Assembly (NCBI GenBank): GCA_015522845.1
Contig: WALL01000024.1
Location: forward strand, 1-34,398
Direction: 5' to 3'
DNA: 34,398 nt
Source of the DNA: Nanobdellati archaeon
GTDB taxonomy: Archaea; B1Sed10-29; WALL01
Positions 1 through 9,281 of the stretch are shown one piece after another. The notes below the pieces were generated by a model. That model saw only the letters and a program-made list of their open reading frames with translations. It had not been told where the DNA came from and made no database searches. The first letter of the stretch is position 1; each line of letters opens with the position of its first letter. Both the position numbers and the translations under genes were made by a program.

Positions 1-525
1 ATGATAGTCGCCGTCGGCTCAGAGAGGAAGTCCAAGCAGGAGGCGGTGCGCAGGGCGTTCGCCCACTACTACCATGATTTTGAGGTTTTAGGCACTGCCT
101 GCGATTCTGGTGTCTCGGACCAGCCCCTTACCGACGGGGAGACAATCCAAGGCGCAATTAACCGCGCGAAACGCGCGCTGGAGCACGGCGACATCGGCGT
201 GGGCATCGAGGCAGGGCTGAAAAAAGTCCCAGAAGTACCCACCAGCTACTTCAACACGACTTGGTGCGCCATAATAGATAAAAACGGCTTTTTAACAATC
301 GGCTCATCCCCCGATTTCGAGTACCCGAGGAAAATAGCAGAGGATGCCCTGGGGGGCACCGAGGTTTCAAAATCCGCAGCAGAGCTGTACAATATGAATG
401 AAACAGAGCTGAAGGAAAGCGGGGTGATAGCCAAGCTTACCCGTGGCGTTATGCCCCGGTCGGACTACACTTATTATGCCGTGCTGATGGCGCTCATCCC
501 CCGGCTGCAGCCAGAGCTATTCTAA
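1..525 (+). CDS. DUF84 / YjjX-like inosine/xanthosine triphosphatase
   Basis: MIVAVGSERKSKQEAVRRAF start, GIEAGL and TRGVMPRSDYTYYAV blocks typical of the DUF84 NTPase family; ORF begins with ATG at the window edge. Confidence 0.8.
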   Translation: MIVAVGSERKSKQEAVRRAFAHYYHDFEVLGTACDSGVSDQPLTDGETIQGAINRAKRALEHGDIGVGIEAGLKKVPEVPTSYFNTTWCAIIDKNGFLTIGSSPDFEYPRKIAEDALGGTEVSKSAAELYNMNETELKESGVIAKLTRGVMPRSDYTYYAVLMALIPRLQPELF

Positions 526-725
526 GTCCTTGCAGCAAGCTTTATGTCATCTGCTGTTACCGTCTTCCTTCCAGCGTGCTTGGCAAGCTGTACTGCCTGG
601 GAGGATATGTCCGTGGCAACCTCTTCTAAGACTTCAATCAGCGCATCGCAGGCTGTTGCGCTCACCCTTGGCGCCCCTGCGTTCCTTATGAGCCGCTCAA
701 CGGCGGCTTTTGGCAATTCAGACAT
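522..725 (-). CDS. Archaeal histone (HMf-like histone fold)
   Basis: MSELPKAAVERLIRNAGAPRVSATACDALIEVLEEVATDISSQAVQLAKHAGRKTVTADDIKLA matches the archaeal histone pattern (AGA.RVS, AKHAGRKTVTADDI). Start chosen at the internal Met. Confidence 0.95.
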   Translation of the reverse strand: MSELPKAAVERLIRNAGAPRVSATACDALIEVLEEVATDISSQAVQLAKHAGRKTVTADDIKLAART

Positions 726-805
726 TTTTAACACTCCTTTTTCCAATAGCCCAAACGGATGGCTGTATTATCTAATAAGGGAACAGGGTTATATACCTTT
801 GCCCG

Positions 806-2563
806 TTATTTTACCGTAACACTCTTTGCGAGGTTTTTCGGCTTGTCTGGGTCGCAGCCCCTAAGCACAGCCAAGTAATAGGACAGTATCTGTATCGGGA
901 TTATGTTCAGCAGCGCGTTCGCCTCGCCGAATGTTGGGATTGGGATGTGGAAGTCAAAAATTTCGTTGTTCTCAGGCGACAGCCCAATTATGTAGCCGCC
1001 CCTGCTCTTTATCTCCATGGCATTGCTGATGATCTCGTTGTGCGTCTCGTCGCCCGGTGCAATCACGATGCAGGGTGTCCCCTCTTCGATGAGTGCAATT
1101 GTGCCGTGCTTTAGCTCCCCCCCCGGAAATCCTTCGGCGTGTATGTAGGACACTTCTTTTATCTTTAGCGCAGCCTCCAGTGCAGTTGGGTAGTTGGTCC
1201 CGCGCCCAATCACATATATGTTCTCCTTTTCCCTTAGCTTTGATGCAAGCTCAACAAGCTTGATCTTTGTCTCGGCGGAGGTTAGCCGCTCAATTTCCGC
1301 CACCGACTTTTCAATGTGCGCCCTTGCCTCTGCAAGCCTGCCAGCCGATGCATACGCTAGCATTGTAAGCAATGCAACCTGTGAGGTATACGACTTGGTG
1401 CTTAGCACGCATATCTCAGGGCCAGCGTTCATCATGACCGACCAGTGTGCAGCACGCATTAGCGAGGAGCCCATCACATTTGTTATTGCCAGCACCTTCG
1501 CGCCCTTAGACTTTGCCACTTTCACGGCCTGCATTACGTCAGCAGTCTCGCCGCTCTGGCTGATTGGTATCACAAGCGTCCGGTCGGTCAGGAAGTCCTC
1601 GTAATATGGGAACTCGCTTGCATACACAACGTTTATATGCTTTTTTGCTATCTTTGAAAACACATACGATGCAGTAAGGGCGGCGTGGTAGGAAGAGCCG
1701 CAAGCAACAAAGAAGACGCCAAAGGCCTCATTTATCCTTTTCGCTATTCCCATTATCTCGCTGTCACTATGGGCAAGCACCTGCCTCATTGTCTCGTTTT
1801 GCTCGCTTATCTCCTTCATCATGTAGTGCTCGAACTCGCCCTTGCTTGCCTGCTCCGCGCTCCAGCTCACCTTTTCAATGGGGCGCCGTATTGGGCTGCC
1901 TGTCCCAATATCAACTATCTCAAGGCCCCTGTCCAGCACAGCCATCTCCTCGTCGCCAAGGAAGACCACATCCTTTGTATAGTCAATAAACGCAGGAACA
2001 TCGCTTGCGAGGAACCACTCACCATCGCCTATCCCAATGACAAGCGGCGACTCTTTCCTTGCGCCGATTATCTCGCTCCCATTGCGCCTTATTGCTACAA
2101 GGGCATAGGAGCCCTTTAGCTGCTGCAGCGCCTTGCGCACTGCTTCCTTGAAGCTTTTTTCCTTTGCATATTCCTCAATGAGGTGGGCAATGACTTCCGA
2201 GTCAGTGTCTGATTTGAATACATGCCCCTTGGCAGAGAGCTCATCCCGCAGCTCCTGGTAGTTTTCAATTATCCCATTATGGGCAATTGCAATTGCACCA
2301 TCGCATGACAGGTGCGGGTGGGCGTTCCTTTCGGTTACGCCGCCGTGTGTTGCCCAGCGTGTGTGGCCAATGCCCATGTGGGAGCTTGGAAGCTTCCCAT
2401 CAAAATCGCTGAGCTTGCCTGTCCTTTTTATTGTAGCCAGCTCCTCCCCATTTTGTGCAGTTATCCCCCAAGAGTCATACCCCCTGTACTCAAGGCGCTT
2501 AAGGCCGCTAAGCAGTATGTCAGAGGCATTCCGCTTGCCCTTGTAGCCGATTATACCGCACAT
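806..2563 (-). CDS. glmS: Glutamine--fructose-6-phosphate aminotransferase (isomerizing)
   Basis: Mature start MCGIIGYKG (Cys nucleophile), HTRWATHG, ACGSSYHA, SQSGETAD, ending LAKSVTVK. The 12-aa upstream extension in the ORF track is not expected because Cys2 must become N-terminal. Confidence 0.96.
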   Translation of the reverse strand: MCGIIGYKGKRNASDILLSGLKRLEYRGYDSWGITAQNGEELATIKRTGKLSDFDGKLPSSHMGIGHTRWATHGGVTERNAHPHLSCDGAIAIAHNGIIENYQELRDELSAKGHVFKSDTDSEVIAHLIEEYAKEKSFKEAVRKALQQLKGSYALVAIRRNGSEIIGARKESPLVIGIGDGEWFLASDVPAFIDYTKDVVFLGDEEMAVLDRGLEIVDIGTGSPIRRPIEKVSWSAEQASKGEFEHYMMKEISEQNETMRQVLAHSDSEIMGIAKRINEAFGVFFVACGSSYHAALTASYVFSKIAKKHINVVYASEFPYYEDFLTDRTLVIPISQSGETADVMQAVKVAKSKGAKVLAITNVMGSSLMRAAHWSVMMNAGPEICVLSTKSYTSQVALLTMLAYASAGRLAEARAHIEKSVAEIERLTSAETKIKLVELASKLREKENIYVIGRGTNYPTALEAALKIKEVSYIHAEGFPGGELKHGTIALIEEGTPCIVIAPGDETHNEIISNAMEIKSRGGYIIGLSPENNEIFDFHIPIPTFGEANALLNIIPIQILSYYLAVLRGCDPDKPKNLAKSVTVK

Positions 2564-2701
2564 TGCTATTTTTTTCGCTGGCTCATTTATAAATATCAAT
2601 TAAAATTAGGGCTTTACCGGTGCTATCGTATTATAAGAGACTATGCGAATCTGCCTTTAATACAGTTATATTTATATTTATCCATTATAATAAGTATTTT
2701 A

Positions 2702-3565
2702 ATGGTATCACTATCAACTAAGACCAAAGAGATTGGCTGCCGCATCCTCCCACCAAGCGAGTTGCGCTTGCTCCTTGAGCCGACACGGTGGGAAATACTG
2801 CGCGCCATTGCAAAAAAGCCGAATTACGCAAGTGCAGTTGCACGCGAGCTTGGGCTGAACGAGCAGCTTGTCCACTATCATTTTAAGCAGCTTAAAAAAT
2901 CCGGTGTTATTTCAGTCATTAGGACCGAGGAAAGGCGGGGCGCACTGACACGCTATTTTGCAGTCAAGGACAGCGCTTTCTCTGTCCTATTGCACGAGGA
3001 TTGGTCCCAGCGCGGGAAAGCGGTGCCCCCCATCCTGCGCGGGTTTTACCCATCTGGCTCATTTGAGGGGGAGGTGATAGTTGGCTCCCCGGACCCCCAC
3101 GGGCCCTTTCAAGCAAGGGCACGTGACGGCTTTTATGCTGCAGACCTTGCACTTTATCTTGGCACGCTAAGCGAGCGGGCACGCCCCTCTGTCAGGCTTG
3201 ACACCGAAGTGCGTGAAGATGAGCTTAAGGGGAACATAATCCTTGTTGGCGGCCCCATTGTGAACCTTATAACAGCAAAGATAAACAGCTCGCTCCCAAT
3301 CCGCATTACCACAGGCGAGCGCCATGGGGTCTTCTCAGAGAGGACAGGGAAGCACTACTACGAGAAGGCAGGGATGGTGCTGCGCACAAGCAATCCGTGG
3401 GGGGATGGCGAGCTGCTGGTGGTTGCCGGGAAAAGCATCTCGGGGACAAAGGCAGCCATACTTTCCATCGTCCAAAGCGCCAAGCTGCTTAGCGGGCACA
3501 ATGTTGTCAAGGGCGCAGACCTTGATGGGGATGGCGTTGTTGACTCGGCTGAAATATTGGAATGA
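2702..3565 (+). CDS. Winged-HTH (ArsR-like) regulator fused to an S-layer-like domain with a C-terminal EF-hand-like loop
   Basis: N-terminal wHTH (LLLEPTRWEILRAIAKKPNYASAVARELGLNEQLVHYHFKQLKKSGVI); C-terminal half with NIILVGGPIVNLITAKINSSLPI and terminal DLDGDGVVDSAEILE. Start ATG 2702 follows an A/T-rich promoter region. Confidence 0.75.
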   Translation: MVSLSTKTKEIGCRILPPSELRLLLEPTRWEILRAIAKKPNYASAVARELGLNEQLVHYHFKQLKKSGVISVIRTEERRGALTRYFAVKDSAFSVLLHEDWSQRGKAVPPILRGFYPSGSFEGEVIVGSPDPHGPFQARARDGFYAADLALYLGTLSERARPSVRLDTEVREDELKGNIILVGGPIVNLITAKINSSLPIRITTGERHGVFSERTGKHYYEKAGMVLRTSNPWGDGELLVVAGKSISGTKAAILSIVQSAKLLSGHNVVKGADLDGDGVVDSAEILE

Positions 3566-3796
3566 CTACCTCTTTTTTACAGCCCACATAGACAGGTCTT
3601 TCAGCAGCTTTAGCACAAGCACAGCCAAGAATAGCCAAGCTGGATACCACAGCGCCGGGCTGTTCGCGTACACTGACCCGTAGTATGCGCCAGCAGCAAA
3701 AACTGCTATAAGAAGGGAAAGCAGGACAGTGGCAAGGTCTTCAACGGTATCCATAAGCTCGTCAAACAGCTTTTTTAGTATGGTGTGCTCTGCCAT
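3566..3796 (-). CDS. Small membrane protein (two predicted hydrophobic segments)
   Basis: MAEHTILKKLFDELMDTVEDLATVLLSLLIAVFAAGAYYGSVY...PAWLFLAVLVLKLLKDLSMWAVKKR; stop abuts the stop of the convergent gene. Confidence 0.6.
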   Translation of the reverse strand: MAEHTILKKLFDELMDTVEDLATVLLSLLIAVFAAGAYYGSVYANSPALWYPAWLFLAVLVLKLLKDLSMWAVKKR

Positions 3797-3868
3797 GCCT
3801 TTATTATGGCTTTGCAGATATAAAACACTTCCCACAATGCTTAAATACGCGCCCGGAGTTATTTGATT

Positions 3869-4129
3869 ATGGACGGGCTTGCTGAAAGCGTGTTTGCGGT
3901 TACCGGCGCGGCACTAATGGGCTATTCATTTGCACTCCTGTTGGTAGTTAAGAAAAAGACAGCAGGGAAAAAATACTCGGACTTTGCCAAGTCCCTCCCG
4001 CTTTTTCCAATGCTATTCATATTTTACTTTGCCCTCTACAGCTTCCCGGTTGCCAAGGAAGCAATAGGCGTGCTTGCGCTGCTGCTGATGTTCTACATTG
4101 GCTACCATGCGCTTAAGGAGGTGCAGTAA
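3869..4129 (+). CDS. Small membrane protein of unknown function
   Basis: Hydrophobic ORF starting MDGLAESVFAVTGAALMGYSF; translationally coupled (TAATG) to the next gene. Confidence 0.6.
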   Translation: MDGLAESVFAVTGAALMGYSFALLLVVKKKTAGKKYSDFAKSLPLFPMLFIFYFALYSFPVAKEAIGVLALLLMFYIGYHALKEVQ

Positions 4130-4401
4130 TGGAGCTATTGCTCCTCCTTTTGCTTGAGTTCTCGTTGGCAATAGCAGCCGTTGGCCTCTACCTGCTAGTA
4201 TCATCAAACGAAAAAAGCGAGTTCCTTGACTGGCTGATACTGGTCCTGCTTTTCTTTGCAGTAATAAAGCTAGCGTCAGTATTCATGCTGTTTTATGGGT
4301 CCACAAACGTTGAGGACGTCACTGCTACGCTTGACTTGGGATTTGCCACAGCATTTACTGCGTTTGTTTTCCTGCGCTGCAGGGAAGTGGGCATACTATG
4401 A
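4129..4401 (+). CDS. Small membrane protein of unknown function
   Basis: Hydrophobic 90-aa ORF overlapping upstream stop and downstream start (ATGA), operon-like. Confidence 0.6.
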   Translation: MELLLLLLLEFSLAIAAVGLYLLVSSNEKSEFLDWLILVLLFFAVIKLASVFMLFYGSTNVEDVTATLDLGFATAFTAFVFLRCREVGIL

Positions 4402-4898
4402 TCGTTGTGACCGGGACGCCGGGCACTGGCAAGACATCAGCCGCCCGCATAATTGCCCGCCTCCTTAAGCTCCAGCTCATTGAAGCAAACAAGCTTGTTA
4501 GGAGGAAGCGCCTTTACACTGGCACTGAGGATGGCTCGCTCATAGTGGACATGCCAGCACTAAGGGGGGAGCTTCTCCATTTCACAGGCGTTGTGGAGGG
4601 GCATGTGCTCTGCGAGCTAAGGCTTCCTGCACAGGCAATAGTGCTGCGCGCCTCGCCAAGGGCGCTGCGCCGGCGGCTTGCGCCGCGCCACTATAGCAAA
4701 AGGAAGCTTGAGGACAACATTGGGGCTGAGGCGCTGGACTACTGCTCAATAATGGCAAGGGAAAACTATAGGCGCGTTGTGGATGTTGACACAACCGGGC
4801 TAACCGCTTCTGAAACAGCCAAAAAGGCAATCAGCTTCCTGCAGGCAGGCAAGTCTGACTTTGTTGACTGGAGCGGGTATTTTATGAGGAAATTCTAA
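4398..4898 (+). CDS. Putative adenylate kinase (AK6/Fap7-like NMP kinase)
   Basis: Walker A VVTGTPGTGKTSAARIIA, length about 166 aa, R-rich LID-like RALRRRLAPRHYSKRKLEDNI. Confidence 0.82.
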   Translation: MIVVTGTPGTGKTSAARIIARLLKLQLIEANKLVRRKRLYTGTEDGSLIVDMPALRGELLHFTGVVEGHVLCELRLPAQAIVLRASPRALRRRLAPRHYSKRKLEDNIGAEALDYCSIMARENYRRVVDVDTTGLTASETAKKAISFLQAGKSDFVDWSGYFMRKF

Positions 4899-7800
4899 TT
4901 GCCCGCTGCATTGGGGTTTCCACTTTTTTTCCCTTCCTAAACTGCCATATCACAGCAGCCAGGAGCAGCGGCACTGCAAGGAGCGGGGCCTTGGCAAGGG
5001 GCGCCAGCCCTGTCCCCCCCTCGCCTTTAGCTGCCTTTGCATAGTCATATGCCTCGCTTATGCGCCCTGCCGCCAGGCTCTTATTTGCAAGGGCCAGATA
5101 ATGGGCGCTGCCACCCATTGCAATTTCCTTTTCTGCGGCTTGCCTCGCGCTTGCAAGCTTCTCCGTTGCATTGGACTCAAGCGCTGCTGCTGCATCCCTT
5201 ATCTTATCAGGCAGTGCGCCCATCCCCTCTATTTCCTTTAGGCTTTCGATTGTCCCATCATATCTTGTGGCCGCCTTTTTCTGCAGCTTGGCAAGCTTGC
5301 CATAGCTGCTGAGCAAGCCCCTCACGTATTCCCTGCTGACAAGGGTCCCGTTCCCTTTTGCTGCCAGCTCAAGCGCAGCCTTAAGCGGAAGCTCAGCAGG
5401 GATGGCAGCAAGCGATATGCCCTTTGCCAGCCTTTTTGCCTCTGCATTTCCCCTGCTGATTAGCCTGTTGATTTCCCCCTCATGCCTGCTAAAGGAAAGA
5501 TAGCCGTTGCTGCTGCTTGCCTTTGCCATTGCATCGCTAAGCTTGCTTAGCTGCTTGGGCCTTGCTCCAAACTCCTCAAGCAGCTTTCCTGTTTCTGAGA
5601 GGCCATTGTATGCATTAGCTGCTTCTTGGTAGCTCTCTGAGAGAGAAGCCAGCGTGCTTTCCTTTGCTGCTTCCAATACTGCAATATCCGCTTGTGGGTC
5701 CCCAGTCTCCGGTGGTGGGGAAGCGCCTCTCTCTGAGAGCCAAGCCTTAAGCATTGCCAGTTTGGCTTTGGCAAGCTCGCCTTTTTTTGCTTCAGCCTCT
5801 TCCATTAGCTGCGCTTCCCTTGCCTTGCTAATATCCTCAAGCAGCTTCCCCCCCCTGCTGACTATTTCGGCTTGGCTGCCTCCCTTTAGCGACTCATACC
5901 TGCCTTGCAGCTGCTTTTTGTATTTGCTGCTTAGCCCGATAATCCCTGCATGGATTTTCCCAAGCACCTCCTCCGAGGCAGAGGAGAGGTCGCGGTGCAG
6001 GGCTTCTACTGATAGTATCCCAGGGCATTCCGCATTTTGTATGAGTATGCCAGCACTGCCCATTGCCTTTGCATTCCCGCTGCTTGTGTAAATCTTGCCC
6101 CCCGCTCCAGCCGGCTGCCCAAACAGCACGTCCACATGCTGCTTTTTATCGCAGCTTAGCTCCAGGGCATAAGCGCATGCTACCGTTTTTCCATCGCTGC
6201 TGCACGACTGCCTTATTACCTTTAGGGAAGGCGGAACCCGGTAGCTGACAGAGGCAGTCCCGTTAGAAGGGCGGCTTATGCTGGCCTCAACCCCGCTTGG
6301 CGTTAGCCTAACGCCTGGCCCGCTTACAGAAAGGGCATCCCTTGCGCCAAACCCAACAATTGCTTCTGCAACCGGCAACAGCGGCCTTATCTCGCGGCTT
6401 GCGTGTATGATGTCGTAGCTGCCAGACATAAGCAAAGCCGCCTTATGCACCGGCCCGCACCAAAGCGCCTTTTCACGGGATGTGCTTAGGCTATGCACCC
6501 TTTTGTGTGGGGGTATCCCCCCTACCTCAAACCCATATGGGTTGTATACTGTCTTATTCAGCTCAACGATAGCCTCACTGTTGCAGCTGGCCTTCCCAAC
6601 TACCCTTTTTTCTGCCTTCGTTATGAGGAGCTTGCTTGGGCTTATCTCCCCCTTTAGCCCTTCAATCTCATGGTAAAGCGCCTCTGCCCCGGACAGGTGC
6701 CCAAGTGAGCTTTCAGTTACCGTTCCGCTGTAGTATTTTTCTATCCCGCCCATTTTAGCGGCAAGCAGCGGCTGCCCATCACCAGCTTCAGCAAGCCTTT
6801 CTAGCAGCATCCTGGCATCCTTGCGCTCTGATGCAAGCTGGCTGTATGCCTGCCTTGCCTTTCCCATAATGCTTTTTTGCCCTGCAATGGCAATGCGGTA
6901 TGCCCTTCCCAAGCCCGCCACGCAGGATTTGGATGGGCACGCGGATAGCTCCCTTTCAGCTTCCTTAAGCATGAGCTGCTCTTCCAAAACTGGCAAGTCC
7001 CCCGACGCTGCCTTTGCCATGGCCCTAAGCTTATCAACCTCCTGCCTGGCAAGCTCAGCACTTGCTGCACTGCCAGCCCCGATAGCCTTAAGCTCGCCAA
7101 TCGCCCCCAAGTATCTTCCTATTGCGTTAGCATAGCCGCTCTCTTGCCTTGCTGCTTCGCACTCTTGCCTTGCTGCTTCAATTTCCCTGAGGCTTGACGG
7201 GCTGCCGCCAGCAGCTTTTTCCACCTTCATGGAAAGTGCCATGCACTTGCTTGCAAGCCCTTCTTTTGCATTGTCAAGGACCCTTGCTGCAGCATCAATG
7301 CTAGCAATCCCTGCCTTTGCCTCTTCAATTGCAGCGCGCTTTGTAATCGTTGCATTTGCCAGGTATCCCTTGCCTTTTGCTTCGTATTCAAGCGTTGCAC
7401 TCTCCCCGTGTTCCCTTGCAGAGAGCAGGCTTTGCCTTGCGCTTTCAATAAGCTTCCTATAGTCCTGTTCCAGGATGACATTCTTGCTTAGCGCAGCATA
7501 GCTTACCCTGCTTGCCCCTGCTGCTTCCATCCTCCCCTTCTTCTTCTCAAGCCCGCCAGCAGCTAGCTCAAGCCCTTTGCTTTCCTTTGCGTAGGCTGCC
7601 TCCATCAGCGATGCTGCGGTTTTCAGCCTTTTGTTTATCCTCAGTATTTCCTTCAGTGCAGACCTGTTGTTGCCTGCCCCAACGAGAAGGTTGTATGATA
7701 CAGCATAGTTTTCCGGCAGCCTCTCCTTAACAAGGGCCATGGGGGCAAACAGCTCACCTTCCAGCAGTATTGGGATTGCGGAAAATGGCAGGAGCTTTCC

Positions 7801-8478
7801 CAGCTCAGGTGCAGCAACTTCCCTCCATGGCGGCCTATTGCTGCTGGCATCTGCAACCGAGTAGTATTTTGCTATTGCTTTCCTGTAGCATTCCAGCCTG
7901 CCCCCTGGCTCGTAGGCATCTGCTGCCTCGCGGTAAGCTGCAAGCGGATAGCCACCATACCTGATGCTGTTCCCCCCCATCCACTCAAGCGCCTTCCTGC
8001 TGCTGTCCATTATGGAAAATGCGCTTTGGGCAGCATCTGCGGCATCCTTGTTGCCATTTTCAACATGCCAGATTATCTCGTAAAGCCGCTGGGTGCATGC
8101 GGGCGATGCAAAGAAGCATTCCTCCCTTGCAAGCATGAGCGCCCTCTTAGCAGCGCTTATCTCTTCCCACGCGCTTTCTGCCAGCTCTTCCGGCTCGCCG
8201 CTTTTGGTCCCAATCCCCCGGAAATAAGATGCCCTGTGCCCTTCTGAAGAGTAGCCATTTACAAACAAATAATCGCTTATCCTTCCCCCATTCCGCATGT
8301 TCCTGGCAAACTCCCCTATCCAGTCAAGCCACCCAACAGCCGCCTTTGCTGTCGAGCCCGCTTCGCCCGCTATGTATTTCATGTCCTTGTAGCTTTGCTT
8401 TAGCTGGATATCGCTAGCAAACCAGGCAGGCAGAAACAGGACTAGCACTATTACGGCAAATGCATACTCTCTCCCCAT
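4882..8478 (-). CDS. 1198-aa Ala/Glu/Lys-rich coiled-coil protein with N- and C-terminal hydrophobic segments
   Basis: N-terminus MGREYAFAVIVLVLFLPAWFASD; C-terminus LAPLLAVPLLLAAVIWQFRKGKK; long heptad-like interior. One uninterrupted frame. Confidence 0.75.
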   Translation of the reverse strand: MGREYAFAVIVLVLFLPAWFASDIQLKQSYKDMKYIAGEAGSTAKAAVGWLDWIGEFARNMRNGGRISDYLFVNGYSSEGHRASYFRGIGTKSGEPEELAESAWEEISAAKRALMLAREECFFASPACTQRLYEIIWHVENGNKDAADAAQSAFSIMDSSRKALEWMGGNSIRYGGYPLAAYREAADAYEPGGRLECYRKAIAKYYSVADASSNRPPWREVAAPELGKLLPFSAIPILLEGELFAPMALVKERLPENYAVSYNLLVGAGNNRSALKEILRINKRLKTAASLMEAAYAKESKGLELAAGGLEKKKGRMEAAGASRVSYAALSKNVILEQDYRKLIESARQSLLSAREHGESATLEYEAKGKGYLANATITKRAAIEEAKAGIASIDAAARVLDNAKEGLASKCMALSMKVEKAAGGSPSSLREIEAARQECEAARQESGYANAIGRYLGAIGELKAIGAGSAASAELARQEVDKLRAMAKAASGDLPVLEEQLMLKEAERELSACPSKSCVAGLGRAYRIAIAGQKSIMGKARQAYSQLASERKDARMLLERLAEAGDGQPLLAAKMGGIEKYYSGTVTESSLGHLSGAEALYHEIEGLKGEISPSKLLITKAEKRVVGKASCNSEAIVELNKTVYNPYGFEVGGIPPHKRVHSLSTSREKALWCGPVHKAALLMSGSYDIIHASREIRPLLPVAEAIVGFGARDALSVSGPGVRLTPSGVEASISRPSNGTASVSYRVPPSLKVIRQSCSSDGKTVACAYALELSCDKKQHVDVLFGQPAGAGGKIYTSSGNAKAMGSAGILIQNAECPGILSVEALHRDLSSASEEVLGKIHAGIIGLSSKYKKQLQGRYESLKGGSQAEIVSRGGKLLEDISKAREAQLMEEAEAKKGELAKAKLAMLKAWLSERGASPPPETGDPQADIAVLEAAKESTLASLSESYQEAANAYNGLSETGKLLEEFGARPKQLSKLSDAMAKASSSNGYLSFSRHEGEINRLISRGNAEAKRLAKGISLAAIPAELPLKAALELAAKGNGTLVSREYVRGLLSSYGKLAKLQKKAATRYDGTIESLKEIEGMGALPDKIRDAAAALESNATEKLASARQAAEKEIAMGGSAHYLALANKSLAAGRISEAYDYAKAAKGEGGTGLAPLAKAPLLAVPLLLAAVIWQFRKGKKVETPMQRAIRISS

Positions 8479-8521
8479 AAATATCTCCCCGCTGCACTTA
8501 TGGGCACGGGGGAATAAAAGC

Positions 8522-9280
8522 TTAACGCATCACATGCGGTATTGCACCAAGCTCATCGCTTGCCACGAAGCCGCAGCCCATCTCTTTCTTTAGCAAGTCA
8601 CCAGCAAGGCCGCTTATTCGTGCAGCTTTTTTTGCTGCCTCAAATAAGGGCAAGCCCTGTGCCACAAGCCCCCCACATATCCCTGCAAGCACGTCGCCCG
8701 TCCCACCAACGGTCATGCAAGGGTTCCCAGTGTGGTTTTCTGCAACAGCCGTCCCGTTGCTTATAAGGTCAGTGTGCCCCTTCAGCAGCACAATTGCATC
8801 GCCGCGTGCATGCCTTCTCACGGATGCCTTTGTCCCCCTCTCCCCAAACAGCAGCTCAAACTCCTTTGCATGCGGTGTCACGATGCAGTTCTTAAGCTTA
8901 GGCTTTGCCTTGATTGCATCAGCGTCAATTATTTTTGGGATGCTTATCTTTTCGCAGAGCTTCCGCACTGCTGCAGCGGTTTCCTCCCTTTTCCCAAGCC
9001 CCGGGCCAATTACAACGCAGTCAAACCCCCTTGCTGCTTTCACAAGCGGGGCAACATGCCTTGACGCCAAGAAATCCCCTGTAAGCTTTTCTGTTATTAG
9101 GTCTGGTGACCAGGCGTTGATTATATAGGCTGCCTTCTCAGGCGCTGCAACAGCGGATATGTCAGCACCCGTGCGCAACACTGCCATTGCTGCAAGTGCA
9201 GGCGCGCCAACATAGCTTTTGCTGCCGCCTATTATAAGCACCATCCCATTCTCCCCCTTGTGGCTGTTAGGGCTTCGCAT
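8522..9280 (-). CDS. nnrD: ADP/ATP-dependent NAD(P)H-hydrate dehydratase (standalone NnrD domain)
   Basis: GGSKSYVGAPALAAMAVLRTGADIS, VIGPGLGK, VTPHAKEFELLFG, LLKGHTDLISNG, GNPCMTVGGTGDVLAGI. Confidence 0.9.
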   Translation of the reverse strand: MRSPNSHKGENGMVLIIGGSKSYVGAPALAAMAVLRTGADISAVAAPEKAAYIINAWSPDLITEKLTGDFLASRHVAPLVKAARGFDCVVIGPGLGKREETAAAVRKLCEKISIPKIIDADAIKAKPKLKNCIVTPHAKEFELLFGERGTKASVRRHARGDAIVLLKGHTDLISNGTAVAENHTGNPCMTVGGTGDVLAGICGGLVAQGLPLFEAAKKAARISGLAGDLLKKEMGCGFVASDELGAIPHVMR

Positions 9281-9281
9281 A

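Noticed and set aside
2312-2701. N-terminal extension of the HTH/S-layer-like ORF
   Set aside because: Runs antisense through glmS; the HTH domain begins after ATG 2702, downstream of a TATA-rich region.
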